A DNA stretch of 64,000 nucleotides, from positions 5,071,981-5,135,980 of the forward strand of contig NZ_LT629732.1 of NCBI RefSeq assembly GCF_900104745.1, read 5' to 3'. Each line of letters begins with the position of its first letter. Position 1 is the first letter of the stretch. Position numbers and translations under genes: made by a program. Source of the DNA: Actinopolymorpha singaporensis. GTDB taxonomy: Bacteria > Actinomycetota > Actinomycetes > Propionibacteriales > Actinopolymorphaceae. Positions 26,946 to 35,406 of this stretch are shown in pieces. Below the pieces are notes generated by a model. That model worked only from the letters and a program-made list of their open reading frames with translations. It had not been told where the DNA came from and did no database searches.

Positions 26946-28034
26946 ATGGCCACCGCACAGACTCGACGGGTGAGCACAGACACCACGCACGAACGAGCCG
27001 GCACTGCCACCTACACCGGCCGGAAGCCCAACCCTGGCAGCGAATTCGCCGAACTCCGCCGCCGGGTGGGCGAGGCCCGGCTCCTGACCAGACGGCCGGG
27101 TTACTACGCGGCCCGGATCGCCGTGGTGGCCACCTGCTACGCCGGCGCCTGGGTGGCGTTCGGCCTCCTCGGCGACACCTGGACGCAACTGCTGGTTGCG
27201 GCGTTCCTCGGCGTGGTCTTTGCCCAGGTCGCCCTGGTCGCGCACGACCTGGCGCATCGGCAGGTCTTCCGTACCCGGCGGCCCAGCGAGTTCGCCGGCC
27301 TGGTCGCGGGCAACCTGGGTATCGGCATGAGCTACGGCTGGTGGATGGACAAGCACACCCGCCACCACGCCAACCCCAACCACGAGGACCTCGACCCCGA
27401 CGTGGGGCCGGGCATCCTGGTGTGGTCGGCGGAGCAGGCTCGGCAAAGTCGCGGCGTGACCCGGATCATCGGCCGCCACCAGGCGTTCTGGTTCTTCCCG
27501 CTGCTCGCCCTGGAGGGCTTCAACCTGCACCTGTCCGCGGTGCGCGCCCTCCTGCGCCCCGGTTTGCGTACCCGCCGGACGGAGGCGGTCCTGCTCACGG
27601 CACACACCGTCGCGTACGTCGCGGCGTTGTTCGTCACGCTCTCCCCCGGCCTCGCGGTCGCGTTCTGTCTGATGCACCAGGCCGTGTTCGGCCTCTACCT
27701 CGGATCGACGTTCGCCCCTAACCACAAGGGGATGCCCGCACCCGGCTCCGAACTGCAGAAGGACTTCCTGCGCCGCCAGGTGCTCACCTCCCGCAACGTC
27801 CGCGGCGGCCGGCTGGTCGACATCGCGCTCGGCGGGCTCAACTACCAGATCGAGCACCACCTGTTCCCGAGCATGCCGTCGCCGCACCTGCGCCGGGCCC
27901 AGCCGATCGTGCGCGCCTACTGCGCCGAACGCGGCATCCCGTACCAGGAATCCGGCCTGGTCGACTCCTACGCGCAGGCGCTGCGGCACCTGCACCGCGT
28001 CGGCGCCCCGCTGCGCATCGGCCGCCGGCCGTAG
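26946..28034 (+). CDS. Membrane fatty acid desaturase (acyl-lipid/acyl-CoA type)
   Basis: A 362-aa integral membrane di-iron enzyme introducing double bonds into fatty acyl chains. The three histidine boxes are intact: HDLAHR, HTRHHANPNHEDLD (HxxHH) and NYQIEHHLFPSMP (QxxHH). Hydrophobic segments lie before box 1 and between boxes 2 and 3. The pattern resembles mycobacterial DesA3-type desaturases, which need an oxidoreductase partner not seen here. The start may be ATG 26946 or GTG 26970; no clear ribosome site decides. Confidence 0.88.
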   Translation: MATAQTRRVSTDTTHERAGTATYTGRKPNPGSEFAELRRRVGEARLLTRRPGYYAARIAVVATCYAGAWVAFGLLGDTWTQLLVAAFLGVVFAQVALVAHDLAHRQVFRTRRPSEFAGLVAGNLGIGMSYGWWMDKHTRHHANPNHEDLDPDVGPGILVWSAEQARQSRGVTRIIGRHQAFWFFPLLALEGFNLHLSAVRALLRPGLRTRRTEAVLLTAHTVAYVAALFVTLSPGLAVAFCLMHQAVFGLYLGSTFAPNHKGMPAPGSELQKDFLRRQVLTSRNVRGGRLVDIALGGLNYQIEHHLFPSMPSPHLRRAQPIVRAYCAERGIPYQESGLVDSYAQALRHLHRVGAPLRIGRRP

Positions 28035-28106
28035 GACCGAAGACTCAGGCCCGGACGGTCCGCGGAACGATGCCGCGAGCCCGCCCCGGTTCCTAAGGTG
28101 GTGCCC

Positions 28107-28940
28107 ATGACGCACTGGATCTGTGGTACCTGTTCGGTGGAGTACGCCGACACTCCCGAGCCGCCGGCTTCCTGTCCGATCTGCACCGACGAGCGGCAGT
28201 ACGTCCCGCCGACCGGGCAGACCTGGACCACCACGAAGGATCGCGCGGCGGCCGGCCACCGCACCCACGTCGAACCGGTCGGGGCGCACGAGCCCGGTCT
28301 CCACCGGGTGAGCGTGCAGCCCACCGTCGGCATCGGCCAGGTCTCCCTGCTGGTGCAGACCGAGGCGGGCAACCTGCTGTGGGACCCCACCGGTTTCGTC
28401 GACCAGGACGCGGTGGACGCCATCTCCGCGCTCGGCGGGCTCGCCGCGATCGCCGCCAGCCACCCGCACATGTTCGGCGTGCAGGTGGAGTGGAGCCATG
28501 CGTTCGGCGGCGTACCGGTGTACGTCAACGAAGCCGACCAGCGCTGGCTCGGGCGTACCGACGAGGTGGTGCGGCCGTGGTCCGGCACCCACGAACCCAT
28601 GCCCGGCGTCAGGTTCGTCCAGGCCGGCGGGCACTTTCCCGGCAGTTCGGTGGCGATCTGGGCGGCCGGCGCCGGCGGACGGGGCGCCCTGCTCAGCGGT
28701 GACACCATCGCCCCGGTGACCGGCCGCGGGTGGGTGACGTTCATGCGCAGCTACCCGAACTCCATCCCGCTGTCCGCCGCCGCCGTGCGCCGCATCGTCG
28801 ACCGGGTCGAGCCGTACGACTTCGATCGGCTGTACGGCAACTTCGGGGCCGTCGTGGAGGCGGACGCGAAGGCCGCCGTACGCCGGTCCGCCGACCGTTA
28901 CATCGGCTGGGTCAGCGGCGACTTCGACGCCGACACCTGA
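28107..28940 (+). CDS. MBL-fold hydrolase-like protein with N-terminal zinc ribbon
   Basis: A 277-aa protein. ATG 28107 follows AAGGTGG. The N-terminus is a compact rubredoxin-like Cys4 motif (WICGTCSVEYADTPEPPASCPIC). The rest looks like a metallo-beta-lactamase fold: LLVQTEAGNLLWDPTG, then SHPHMFG, a GGHFPGSS block, and LLSGDTIAP. The usual HxHxDH motif is reduced to SHPHMFGVQVEW, so the metal site is atypical. The reaction is unknown. It is convergent with the SpoU methyltransferase, 26 bp apart. Confidence 0.7.
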   Translation: MTHWICGTCSVEYADTPEPPASCPICTDERQYVPPTGQTWTTTKDRAAAGHRTHVEPVGAHEPGLHRVSVQPTVGIGQVSLLVQTEAGNLLWDPTGFVDQDAVDAISALGGLAAIAASHPHMFGVQVEWSHAFGGVPVYVNEADQRWLGRTDEVVRPWSGTHEPMPGVRFVQAGGHFPGSSVAIWAAGAGGRGALLSGDTIAPVTGRGWVTFMRSYPNSIPLSAAAVRRIVDRVEPYDFDRLYGNFGAVVEADAKAAVRRSADRYIGWVSGDFDADT

Positions 28941-28966
28941 GACCTTCGGTGCTCCGCGGCCACGGG

Positions 28967-29800
28967 TCACGCCGGCGGCGGGACGTCCCTGGTGAGCACG
29001 TAACAGGCGACCGCCGCGGCGGCGGCGACGTTGAGCGAGTCGACGGCCGCGCTGATCGGGATGCGGGCTCGTACGTCGGCCTGGTCCTGCCACCGCGCCG
29101 ACAGGCCGTCGCCCTCGGTGCCGAGCAGCAGGGCCAGCCGCTCGGCGCCGCCGCTTTCGTCCCCCATCGCGAGGGTGTCGAGGTCTACCGCGTCGTCGGC
29201 CGGGGTGAGAGCCACCAACGTGAACCCGGCCGCGCGCAACGCGTCCAGTCCGTCGTACCAGTTGTCCATCCGGGCGTACGGGCAGCTGAAGACGGTGCCC
29301 ATCGACACCTTCACCGACCGGCGGTACAGCGGATCCGCACATCGCGGCGCGAGCACGATCGCGTCCACCCCGAACGCCGCCGCGCCACGAAAGATCGCTC
29401 CGACATTGGTGTGATCCACGATGTCCTCGAGGACCAGGACCCGGCGCGCGTGCGCGATCACCTCGGCCACCGAGGGCAGCGGCCGGCGTTCCATCGACGC
29501 GATCGCGCCCCGGTGCACGGCGAAGCCCGTGACCTCCTCCAGGCGGTCGGGCGGCAGGACGTAGCAGGGAGCGCCGCTGGCGGTCACGACGTCGGCCAGG
29601 CCGTCCAGCCAGCGTTCGCTCAGCAGGAACGACCGGACGCGGTAGCCGGCGGCGACCGCGCGGCGGATCACCTTCGCTCCCTCGGCGAGGAACAGCCCGT
29701 GCTCGACCTCCAGGCTCCGTCGCAGGGTGACGTCCTTGAGGTTGGCGTAGTCGTCCAGCCGAGGGTCTTCGGCCGACTCCAGCCGTACGATCGCCGACAC
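28967..29800 (-). CDS. SpoU/TrmH family RNA 2'-O-methyltransferase
   Basis: A 277-aa SPOUT methyltransferase. An N-terminal substrate-binding domain (LFLAEGAKVIRRAVAAGYRV) is followed by the knotted catalytic fold: LEDIVDHTNVGAIFRGAAAFGVD, LLLGTEGDGLS, and IPISAAVDSLNVAAAAAVACY. These are the three SpoU motifs. The target (rRNA or tRNA) cannot be told. The GTG start at 29800 has a CAGACT -10-like hexamer ending 6 nt upstream, so a leaderless mRNA is likely. It is divergent from the DNA methyltransferase gene. Confidence 0.88.
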   Translation of the reverse strand: MSAIVRLESAEDPRLDDYANLKDVTLRRSLEVEHGLFLAEGAKVIRRAVAAGYRVRSFLLSERWLDGLADVVTASGAPCYVLPPDRLEEVTGFAVHRGAIASMERRPLPSVAEVIAHARRVLVLEDIVDHTNVGAIFRGAAAFGVDAIVLAPRCADPLYRRSVKVSMGTVFSCPYARMDNWYDGLDALRAAGFTLVALTPADDAVDLDTLAMGDESGGAERLALLLGTEGDGLSARWQDQADVRARIPISAAVDSLNVAAAAAVACYVLTRDVPPPA

Positions 29801-29838
29801 GGCCTCAGTCTGCCGCAGGCCGCGCGGTCCGGACCCGG

Positions 29839-29871
29839 GCGGGTGCCGGGCGGGTGCCGGGCGGGTGCCGG
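29839..29871. repeat. Three tandem copies of an 11-bp unit (GCGGGTGCCGG)
   Basis: The array lies in the 110-bp divergent spacer between the SpoU methyltransferase and the DNA methyltransferase. Copy-number change here would alter the spacing of upstream promoter elements for both genes. Confidence 0.75.
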
Positions 29872-29910
29872 GCAGTGCAGGGGCGACCGGCGCTGTGAGA
29901 ATCTGAGCGC

Positions 29911-30561
29911 ATGCAGCCCGTCCTGCCGCTGTCCGCGAGGGTTCGCCGGACCGACAGCGCCACTGACGAGGACGACGACGACCGCTTCTCCGAGGAGCTG
30001 GTCGAGGCGTTTCTCACCGCGTACACCTCTCCCGGTGACGTCGTTCTCGACCCGTTCGCCGGGTTCGGGACCACCCTGGTCGTCGCGGAGAAGCTGGGCC
30101 GGCGGCCGGTCGGGCTGGAGATCCTGCCCAGCAGGGTCGCGTACGTGCGGGAACGTCTGCGTGACCCGTCGGCGATCATCGAGGGGGACGCCCGCCGGCT
30201 CGGGGAGCTCGACCTGCCATCGGTCGACTTCACGATGACCTCCCCGCCGTACATGACGAGGTCGGACCATCCGGAGAACCCGCTCAACGGGTACCGCACC
30301 GACGACGGCGACTACGGCCGTTACCTCGACGAGCTGACCGCGGTGTACGCGTCGATCGGCAGGCTCCTGAGCGGACCCGAGTCTCGGGCGGTGGTCAACG
30401 TGGCGAACCTGCGTACCGACACCGGCGTCTCCCCCCTCGCGTGGGACGTGGGTGCCGCACTGTCGCGCGTACTCGCGTTCGACCAGGAGGTCGTCCTGGA
30501 CTGGGCAGACCCCGAGGACTGGTACACCAACGACTACTGCCTCGTCTTTCAGCGGCGCTGA
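29911..30561 (+). CDS. Orphan DNA methyltransferase (TSPPY type)
   Basis: A 216-aa AdoMet-dependent DNA methyltransferase. The AdoMet motif I DPFAGFGTT (residues 47-55) comes before the catalytic motif IV TSPPY (110-114); TSPPY is typical of N4-cytosine enzymes, though some N6-adenine enzymes carry it. The motif order I then IV is permuted relative to most beta-class N4C enzymes, and there is no evident separate target-recognition domain. No restriction endonuclease is adjacent, so this is a solitary enzyme. It overlaps the convergent Cpt-like gene by 13 bp. A GAGAAT hexamer ends 8 nt before ATG 29911. Confidence 0.8.
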   Translation: MQPVLPLSARVRRTDSATDEDDDDRFSEELVEAFLTAYTSPGDVVLDPFAGFGTTLVVAEKLGRRPVGLEILPSRVAYVRERLRDPSAIIEGDARRLGELDLPSVDFTMTSPPYMTRSDHPENPLNGYRTDDGDYGRYLDELTAVYASIGRLLSGPESRAVVNVANLRTDTGVSPLAWDVGAALSRVLAFDQEVVLDWADPEDWYTNDYCLVFQRR

Positions 30562-31106
30562 GTCTGCTCTGCCTTGGTGACCCTGGCGGCGATGACCTGC
30601 GCGCATTCCAGGGCGCTCGTCGTGGAGGTGTCGACCTCGAGGTCGTAGCTCACTCCCTCGTGGACGAGCAGCGCCTGGGACGCAGCCATCCCGACGGTAC
30701 GGTCACCGCGGGCGGCCTCCCGCGCCGCGGCCACGTCGGGGTCGCAGCGCACGCCGACCCACAGCACGGGAAGGCCTTCCAGCGCGTTCCGCCAGCGATC
30801 CTGTGACGCCGCGCCGCCGAGGAAGACCTCGTCGACGATCACCTGCGCGCCGGCCCGTACCATCGCGGCGATCCCCAGGCTCCACGCGACGTCGAGCGCC
30901 TTGAACACCTCTCCGGTCGTGACCTCCCCGTCGGCTCCGAACCCGATTCCGGCGTCTGCGTTCGTCAGGGAGGGAGGCATCGCGTCGACCAGGGTGTCGG
31001 TCCCGAACGTCAGCCACGGCGTGGACAGGATCGACTGCAGGCACGCCGCGATCGACGACTTGCCGGTACTCGACCCGCCGTTCAGCACGATCACCTGGTA
31101 GGACAC
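30549..31106 (-). CDS. Chloramphenicol phosphotransferase-like P-loop kinase
   Basis: A 185-aa protein with Walker A GGSSTGKSS (residues 10-18), the Cpt-like substrate block WLTFGTDTLVDAMP, and QVIVDEVFLGG. The family includes Streptomyces venezuelae Cpt, which phosphorylates chloramphenicol, but most members have unknown small-molecule substrates. The GTG start at 31106 has TAGCAT ending 6 nt upstream, pointing to a leaderless mRNA. The 3' end overlaps the convergent DNA methyltransferase. Resistance activity should not be assumed from family alone. Confidence 0.8.
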   Translation of the reverse strand: MSYQVIVLNGGSSTGKSSIAACLQSILSTPWLTFGTDTLVDAMPPSLTNADAGIGFGADGEVTTGEVFKALDVAWSLGIAAMVRAGAQVIVDEVFLGGAASQDRWRNALEGLPVLWVGVRCDPDVAAAREAARGDRTVGMAASQALLVHEGVSYDLEVDTSTTSALECAQVIAARVTKAEQTQRR

Positions 31107-31249
31107 CCCGGCATGCTAGCCCGGCGACGGAGTGGGCTTGAGCGAGACCGCAGGAGGTGGTCGCGAGCTACGTGGTGCCAGCTTTTTGTCCACAGGTGGC
31201 TGATCGGGATCTCCTTGTGGACAACGATCATGGTGGCGGCGCCGGCCAC

Positions 31250-31271
31250 TAGACTTCGAACATGTATTCGA
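31250..31271 (+). promoter_or_regulatory. SOS (LexA) box over a leaderless start
   Basis: TAGACT (31250-31255) is a good -10, ending 6 nt before the ATG at 31262. TCGAACATGTATTCGA (31256-31271) matches the mycobacterial LexA box TCGAAC-N4-GTTCGA at 11 of 12 positions, and the ATG is its spacer. A repressor bound here would cover the transcription start and the start codon. Confidence 0.75.
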
Positions 31272-33235
31272 CAGTGCAGGACTCTTCGGGCTGGGATGGC
31301 GGCACCGACGCCGAGCAGCGGCTGGAGGCTGCGCTGGCCGAGGTCGCCACCATCCTCGCTGACGCGCTGGCCGCGCCGATGCTGTCGCTTCGCCCTGAGA
31401 AGCTCGGCCGGTTGTTCGACCTGCACCGGGCCGATGAGGCGATGATGTCCGCACTGAAACTGGCCATGGTCGCCCGGGCCGAGGCCTGCGACGTCGCCAA
31501 GACGACCGGTGCGCCGACCACGGCTGTGTGGCTGCGGACCGCGCAGCGGATGGGCAGGAGGGACGCCTACGCGGCGGTGGCGCTGGCGCGTGACCTGGAC
31601 CGTACGGTGACGTTGACTGCCGCCGCTCTTGCGCGGGGTGAGGTGTCGTTTCGGCATGCGCAGGTGATCGCCGCCGCGATCAAGGACCTGCCCCAATGGA
31701 TCGGCCTGGAACAGCGGGTGCAGGGTGAGGAGTACCTGATCGACGAATCCCTGCGGCGTAGCCCTGACGATGTGCGGCTGCTGGGGCGGCACCTGCTGCT
31801 GGTGCTCGCCCCGGAGGAATGGGAACGGCGGCTGGGTGAGGAACTCGACGCCGCCGAACGCGCCGCCGAACGCAGACGCTCCCTGAAATACCTGCCGAAC
31901 GGGATCCCCGGGTCCGAAACCATGATCGTCAAGCTGCCGGTGCTGGAGATGGAAACTCTCCGCAAGATCATCGAAGCGCTCATCGCCGCAGATACCCGCC
32001 CCGAACCCGACGAGCGCCCCCTGGACCAAAAACGTGGGGACGCGTTCGCCGAACTCGTCACCAGAATGGCCGAATGGCAGGCGTCCCCCAACCGCGGCCG
32101 TGGACGCGACTGCGTCACCGTCGGACTGGCCCAGCTCCTACAAGGCACCGGGTTCGGCACCATCGACGACACCACCCCCGTCCGCCCCATCCCCTGCGGC
32201 TGCCAGACCCCCGACGCCACACGACAGGCCAAGCGAAAGAACCGGAAACAAGGCGACGGGAAGCAGGGCACCAGCAAGCAGAGCGACGGCGGCACGGATA
32301 CCGCTGGCACGACGGGCACCACCAACTTCAAGCCCACCAAGAACAAGTCCGGCGAAGGCACCGGTGACACCCAGCGTGAAGCCGGGACTCGTAGCGGTGT
32401 CCCCACCCCGGACGCGACGAGGGACCTTCGCGAGACCGCTGGGCCAGCCGGAGGCGTCGATCCGAGCAAGGCTGGCACCGACACCACGACCACTGGCCGG
32501 AAAGGTCAACCAGACAACGACAATCGGCCGCCCGACCCCGCCGAGCTGGCCGACCCAACCCATCCGGCCGCTGTCGCGGAGCGAATAGCCGGACGGCGAG
32601 AACCCCGGCAACAGCCACAACAGAACACCGCAACCGGAACGGGCCTGACCAAGGCCCATCCGGAAGCAAACGCCGAACCCGAGGAACGGTGCCTCGGGGA
32701 GATGGACGACGCCTGCGCCGACTCCGACCGGGGAGACGATGCGACGAGGCCGGACGCTGCCAACGACTCCAACAACCAACTCGATCCCCACGACGGCTGC
32801 ACCAAGTGCGGCGGCGGCGGATCGGCCAGGATCCTCGGCCTGCGCGGAGAACCACTCTCCGTCGCCACCATCCGCCGCATGGCCTGCGACGCCAACATCA
32901 TCCCCGTCGTCCTCGGCGGCAACGGCGAAATCCTCGACATCGGAACGGCCGACCGGTTCTTCACCGAACCACAACGCCGCGCCCTCGCCATCCGCGACGG
33001 AAGCCACTGCCACTTCCCCGGCTGCCACGTCCCCGAACGCCGCTGCATCGCCCACCACATGAACCCCTGGGAAGACTTCGGCCCCACCGACCTCGCCAAC
33101 GGAGTACTGCTCTGCAAAACCCACCACACCTACGTCCACCACAAAGGCTGGACAGTCCGCATGGGCAACCACGGCCACCCCGAATACACCCCACCCGAAT
33201 GGGTGGACCCGCAGCAGAAAGTGCAACGGCCATGA
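31262..33235 (+). CDS. DUF222 / HNH endonuclease domain protein (13E12 repeat family), SOS-box controlled
   Basis: A 657-aa paralogue of the gene at 551. The N-terminal DUF222 domain (LAEVATILADALAAPMLSL; LARGEVSFRHAQVIAAAI; EEWERRLGEELDAAERAAERRRSL) spans about residues 10-250. A disordered Lys/Thr/Gly-rich linker follows (about 290-480). The C-terminal HNH motif reads CHFPGC, then CIAHHMNPWEDFGPTDLANGVLLC and THH. The start ATG lies within a LexA-type box with no ribosome site, implying a leaderless, DNA-damage-inducible mRNA. The role is unknown; the family is linked to SOS responses in mycobacteria. Confidence 0.9.
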   Translation: MYSTVQDSSGWDGGTDAEQRLEAALAEVATILADALAAPMLSLRPEKLGRLFDLHRADEAMMSALKLAMVARAEACDVAKTTGAPTTAVWLRTAQRMGRRDAYAAVALARDLDRTVTLTAAALARGEVSFRHAQVIAAAIKDLPQWIGLEQRVQGEEYLIDESLRRSPDDVRLLGRHLLLVLAPEEWERRLGEELDAAERAAERRRSLKYLPNGIPGSETMIVKLPVLEMETLRKIIEALIAADTRPEPDERPLDQKRGDAFAELVTRMAEWQASPNRGRGRDCVTVGLAQLLQGTGFGTIDDTTPVRPIPCGCQTPDATRQAKRKNRKQGDGKQGTSKQSDGGTDTAGTTGTTNFKPTKNKSGEGTGDTQREAGTRSGVPTPDATRDLRETAGPAGGVDPSKAGTDTTTTGRKGQPDNDNRPPDPAELADPTHPAAVAERIAGRREPRQQPQQNTATGTGLTKAHPEANAEPEERCLGEMDDACADSDRGDDATRPDAANDSNNQLDPHDGCTKCGGGGSARILGLRGEPLSVATIRRMACDANIIPVVLGGNGEILDIGTADRFFTEPQRRALAIRDGSHCHFPGCHVPERRCIAHHMNPWEDFGPTDLANGVLLCKTHHTYVHHKGWTVRMGNHGHPEYTPPEWVDPQQKVQRP

Positions 33236-33282
33236 CGGTGTCGGCACTGGACGGGTGCAGATCCCCTGCTACGAAGGAGATC

Positions 33283-33759
33283 TCACGACGGCACCGGCCC
33301 GGAGTCGTCGGCCGGTTCGATCCGGAACACCGCGAGTCGACCGGCGAGCGCGGCGTACTCCTCGGGCGTACCCTCCCGGACGATGCCGGCCTGCCTCATG
33401 AGCGGCACACCCCTCGGCACCTTCGCAGGGAAGGCGGCCAGCACAGGGCGGGACTCCTCCGGCGACAGTTCCACCAGTCTGACCCGCTGCCGCCGGCGAC
33501 CCGACCCGAACACACCCGCCCCGGCCGCACGCGCGTTCGCCACCCAGTCGGCGCCGGGGAACCCGCCCACGACGTACCGTCCACCCTCGAACTCGAAAGG
33601 CGTCACCGGTGTGGTGCGGTCCTTGCCGGACCTGCGCCCCCGGACCGTCAGCGTGTACACCGGGCCCGTACGCAGACCCGCGCGCTGCACCGTGACGAGG
33701 AGCCTGTTCATCGGCCGCAACCATCGCGGCAGCGCGTATTCCTTCGAGCGACTCGTCAT
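33283..33759 (-). CDS. Deazaflavin (F420)-dependent nitroreductase family protein (Ddn-like)
   Basis: A 158-aa split beta-barrel protein. RSGKDRTTPVTPFEFEGGRYVVGGFPGADWVANARAAG is the conserved block of the Ddn/DUF385 family, which binds F420H2 and reduces quinones or nitro compounds. ATG 33759 has GGGAGG 6 nt upstream. F420 use is inferred from family. It sits alone between the DUF222 gene and the GlxA-type regulator. Confidence 0.85.
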   Translation of the reverse strand: MTSRSKEYALPRWLRPMNRLLVTVQRAGLRTGPVYTLTVRGRRSGKDRTTPVTPFEFEGGRYVVGGFPGADWVANARAAGAGVFGSGRRRQRVRLVELSPEESRPVLAAFPAKVPRGVPLMRQAGIVREGTPEEYAALAGRLAVFRIEPADDSGPVPS

Positions 33760-33808
33760 GTCGTACCTCCCGTTCGGTCGGCGACCCGGCTCGACGCGAC
33801 GGCTCGAC

Positions 33809-34840
33809 TCAGCCGTCAGCCCTCACAGCGGTACGGAACGCCCGCCGATACGCCGATGGCGACGTCCGCATCGTCTTCGCGAAGTGGTGGCGAAAGGTGA
33901 CCGCGGTGGCGAACCCGACGGTGGCGGCAACCTGTTCGACCGGGGCATCGCCGCGCTCCAGCAGCGGCAGACTCGCCTGGACTCGTTGGGATATCAGCCA
34001 TCTGATGGGGCTGGTCCCGGTGCAGCGCTGGAAGTGCCGCAGGTAGCTCCGCCGCGACATGTGCGCCTGGGCGGCCAGCGCCGACACGGTGAGGTCCTCG
34101 TCCAGGTGGGACAGAGCCCACGTCATGCTGGCGCCGATCCGGTCGTCGTCGAGTTCGTCCGGCACCGGGGTCTCGACGTACTGCGCCTGGCCGCCGTCGC
34201 GGTGCGGCGGGACGACCATCCGCCCGGCGACCGCGTTGGCGATCGACGGGCCGAAGTCCTGCCGTACCAGGTGCAGGCACAGGTCGACGCCGGCCGCGCT
34301 GCCGGCGCTGGTGAGAACGTTCCCGTCGTCGACGTACAACACGTCGGCATCCACCTTCACCAAGGGAAACCGCTGCCGCAGCAGAGGCGCGTACTGCCAG
34401 TGCGTCGTCGCGGGCCGGTTGTCGAGCAGGCCCGCCGCGGCGAGCGCGAACGCGCCGGAGCAGATGGACACGATCCGCGCTCCACGCTGGTGGGCGGCCC
34501 GCAGCGCGGTCACCAGCTCAGGCGAGGGGTCGCCGTGAACGTCGGGGACCCCGGGAACGATCACGGTGTGGGCGTGCGCGATCTCCGCCAGTCCGTACGC
34601 CGCGGACAGCTCCGCCCCGCCGACCAGCGGGACCGGGTTCCGCTCGGCACAGATCCGCAGGTCGTACCACCCCAGGTCGAACTCCGGCCGCTCCAGCCCG
34701 AACACCTCGGTGACGATTCCGGTCTCGAACGCAGACATCCCGTCGTAGGCGACCACCACGACCCGCCGGCCCTCTGCCGCGGCCCGTCGACGGCGCCGGA
34801 TCGTCACCGGGGCCGGTGTGCGAAGGTCCGCTGTAGGCAT
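33809..34840 (-). CDS. GlxA-type AraC family regulator with DJ-1/PfpI domain
   Basis: A 343-aa regulator. The N-terminal amidotransferase-like DJ-1/PfpI domain (VVVVAYDGMSAFETGIVTEVF to about residue 195) includes the nucleophile-elbow-like SICSGAFALAAAGLLD. The C-terminal AraC pair of helix-turn-helix motifs is LTVSALAAQAHMSRRSYLRHFQRCTGTSP, then VEQVAATVGFATAVTFRHHFAKTMRTSPSAYR. It is divergent from a rhodanese gene across 71 bp. Such regulators often activate the neighbouring gene. TAATAT ends 6 nt before its ATG, so a leaderless transcript is likely. Confidence 0.9.
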   Translation of the reverse strand: MPTADLRTPAPVTIRRRRRAAAEGRRVVVVAYDGMSAFETGIVTEVFGLERPEFDLGWYDLRICAERNPVPLVGGAELSAAYGLAEIAHAHTVIVPGVPDVHGDPSPELVTALRAAHQRGARIVSICSGAFALAAAGLLDNRPATTHWQYAPLLRQRFPLVKVDADVLYVDDGNVLTSAGSAAGVDLCLHLVRQDFGPSIANAVAGRMVVPPHRDGGQAQYVETPVPDELDDDRIGASMTWALSHLDEDLTVSALAAQAHMSRRSYLRHFQRCTGTSPIRWLISQRVQASLPLLERGDAPVEQVAATVGFATAVTFRHHFAKTMRTSPSAYRRAFRTAVRADG

Positions 34841-34846
34841 GGCGCG

Positions 34847-34875
34847 ATATTAGTGCAGTACGGCATTCGTGCCAC
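34847..34875 (-). promoter_or_regulatory. Promoter of the GlxA-type regulator
   Basis: On the minus strand, GTGGCA (34875-34870), a 17-bp spacer and TAATAT (34852-34847) form a good sigma-70-type promoter whose start point falls at the ATG (34840). The small palindrome GGCA-TTCG-TGCC (34862-34873) overlaps the -35 region and could be an operator. Confidence 0.6.
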
Positions 34876-34911
34876 TGTCGCCGGACTGAGCGAGGCCGCA
34901 GGATCTCGGGC

Positions 34912-35406
34912 ATGAGCAATCCACTGATCACCGCCGACGGCACCCGTCCCTCCGCCGTAGCCGGCATGCCGCCCGCCCCGGCCGTGACCGCCGCCGCGCA
35001 CTTCGCCGCCCGGCTGAGCTTCGAGACCGACGTCAGTGACGTGCACGCGGACCTCGAGGCGCGCGTGGCCGGCCTCGTCGTCGTCGACGTGCGTTCCTAC
35101 GAAGCCTGGGCGCAGGGACACCTGCCCGGAGCGATCCATCTGCCCGCCAACCGGATCTCCACCGACGGTCCCCGCCTCGTACCGGCCGAAGCACTGGTCG
35201 TGACGTACTGCTGGGGACCAGGGTGCAACGGCGCGACCCGGGGCGCCCTGGAGTTCGCCCGCCTGAACCGCCGGGTGAAGGAGATGCTCGGCGGGTTCGA
35301 GTACTGGGTGCGGGAGGGCCTGACGGTCGAGACGGCACAGGGCCGGACGGTACGGCCGGTGGACCCGCTCACCGCTCCGGTCGCAAGCCCCGCCTGCGGG
35401 TGCTGA
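34912..35406 (+). CDS. Rhodanese-like domain protein
   Basis: A 164-aa sulfurtransferase-like protein. VVVDVRSYEAWAQGHLPGAIHLPAN is the rhodanese CH2-type block, and the active-site loop is CNGATR with C105 as catalytic Cys. C100 and two C-terminal cysteines (SPACGC) are also present. ATG 34912 is preceded by CAGGAT seven nt upstream, suggesting a leaderless mRNA. It is divergent from the GlxA-type regulator and probably under its control (inferred). The substrate is unknown. Confidence 0.85.
   Translation: MSNPLITADGTRPSAVAGMPPAPAVTAAAHFAARLSFETDVSDVHADLEARVAGLVVVDVRSYEAWAQGHLPGAIHLPANRISTDGPRLVPAEALVVTYCWGPGCNGATRGALEFARLNRRVKEMLGGFEYWVREGLTVETAQGRTVRPVDPLTAPVASPACGC

Noticed and set aside
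26343-29342. 999-codon minus-strand open frame over FhuF, desaturase and MBL genes
   Set aside because: It crosses three convincing plus-strand genes; no motif or start signal.
30549-31106. Calling the Cpt-like kinase a chloramphenicol resistance gene
   Set aside because: The family is broad and mostly uncharacterised; nothing local (chloramphenicol cluster or efflux gene) supports the drug as substrate.
31262-33235. DUF222-HNH genes as mobile introns or transposons
   Set aside because: No terminal inverted repeats, target duplications, transposase or interrupted gene flank either copy; the HNH domain belongs to a chromosomal repeat family.
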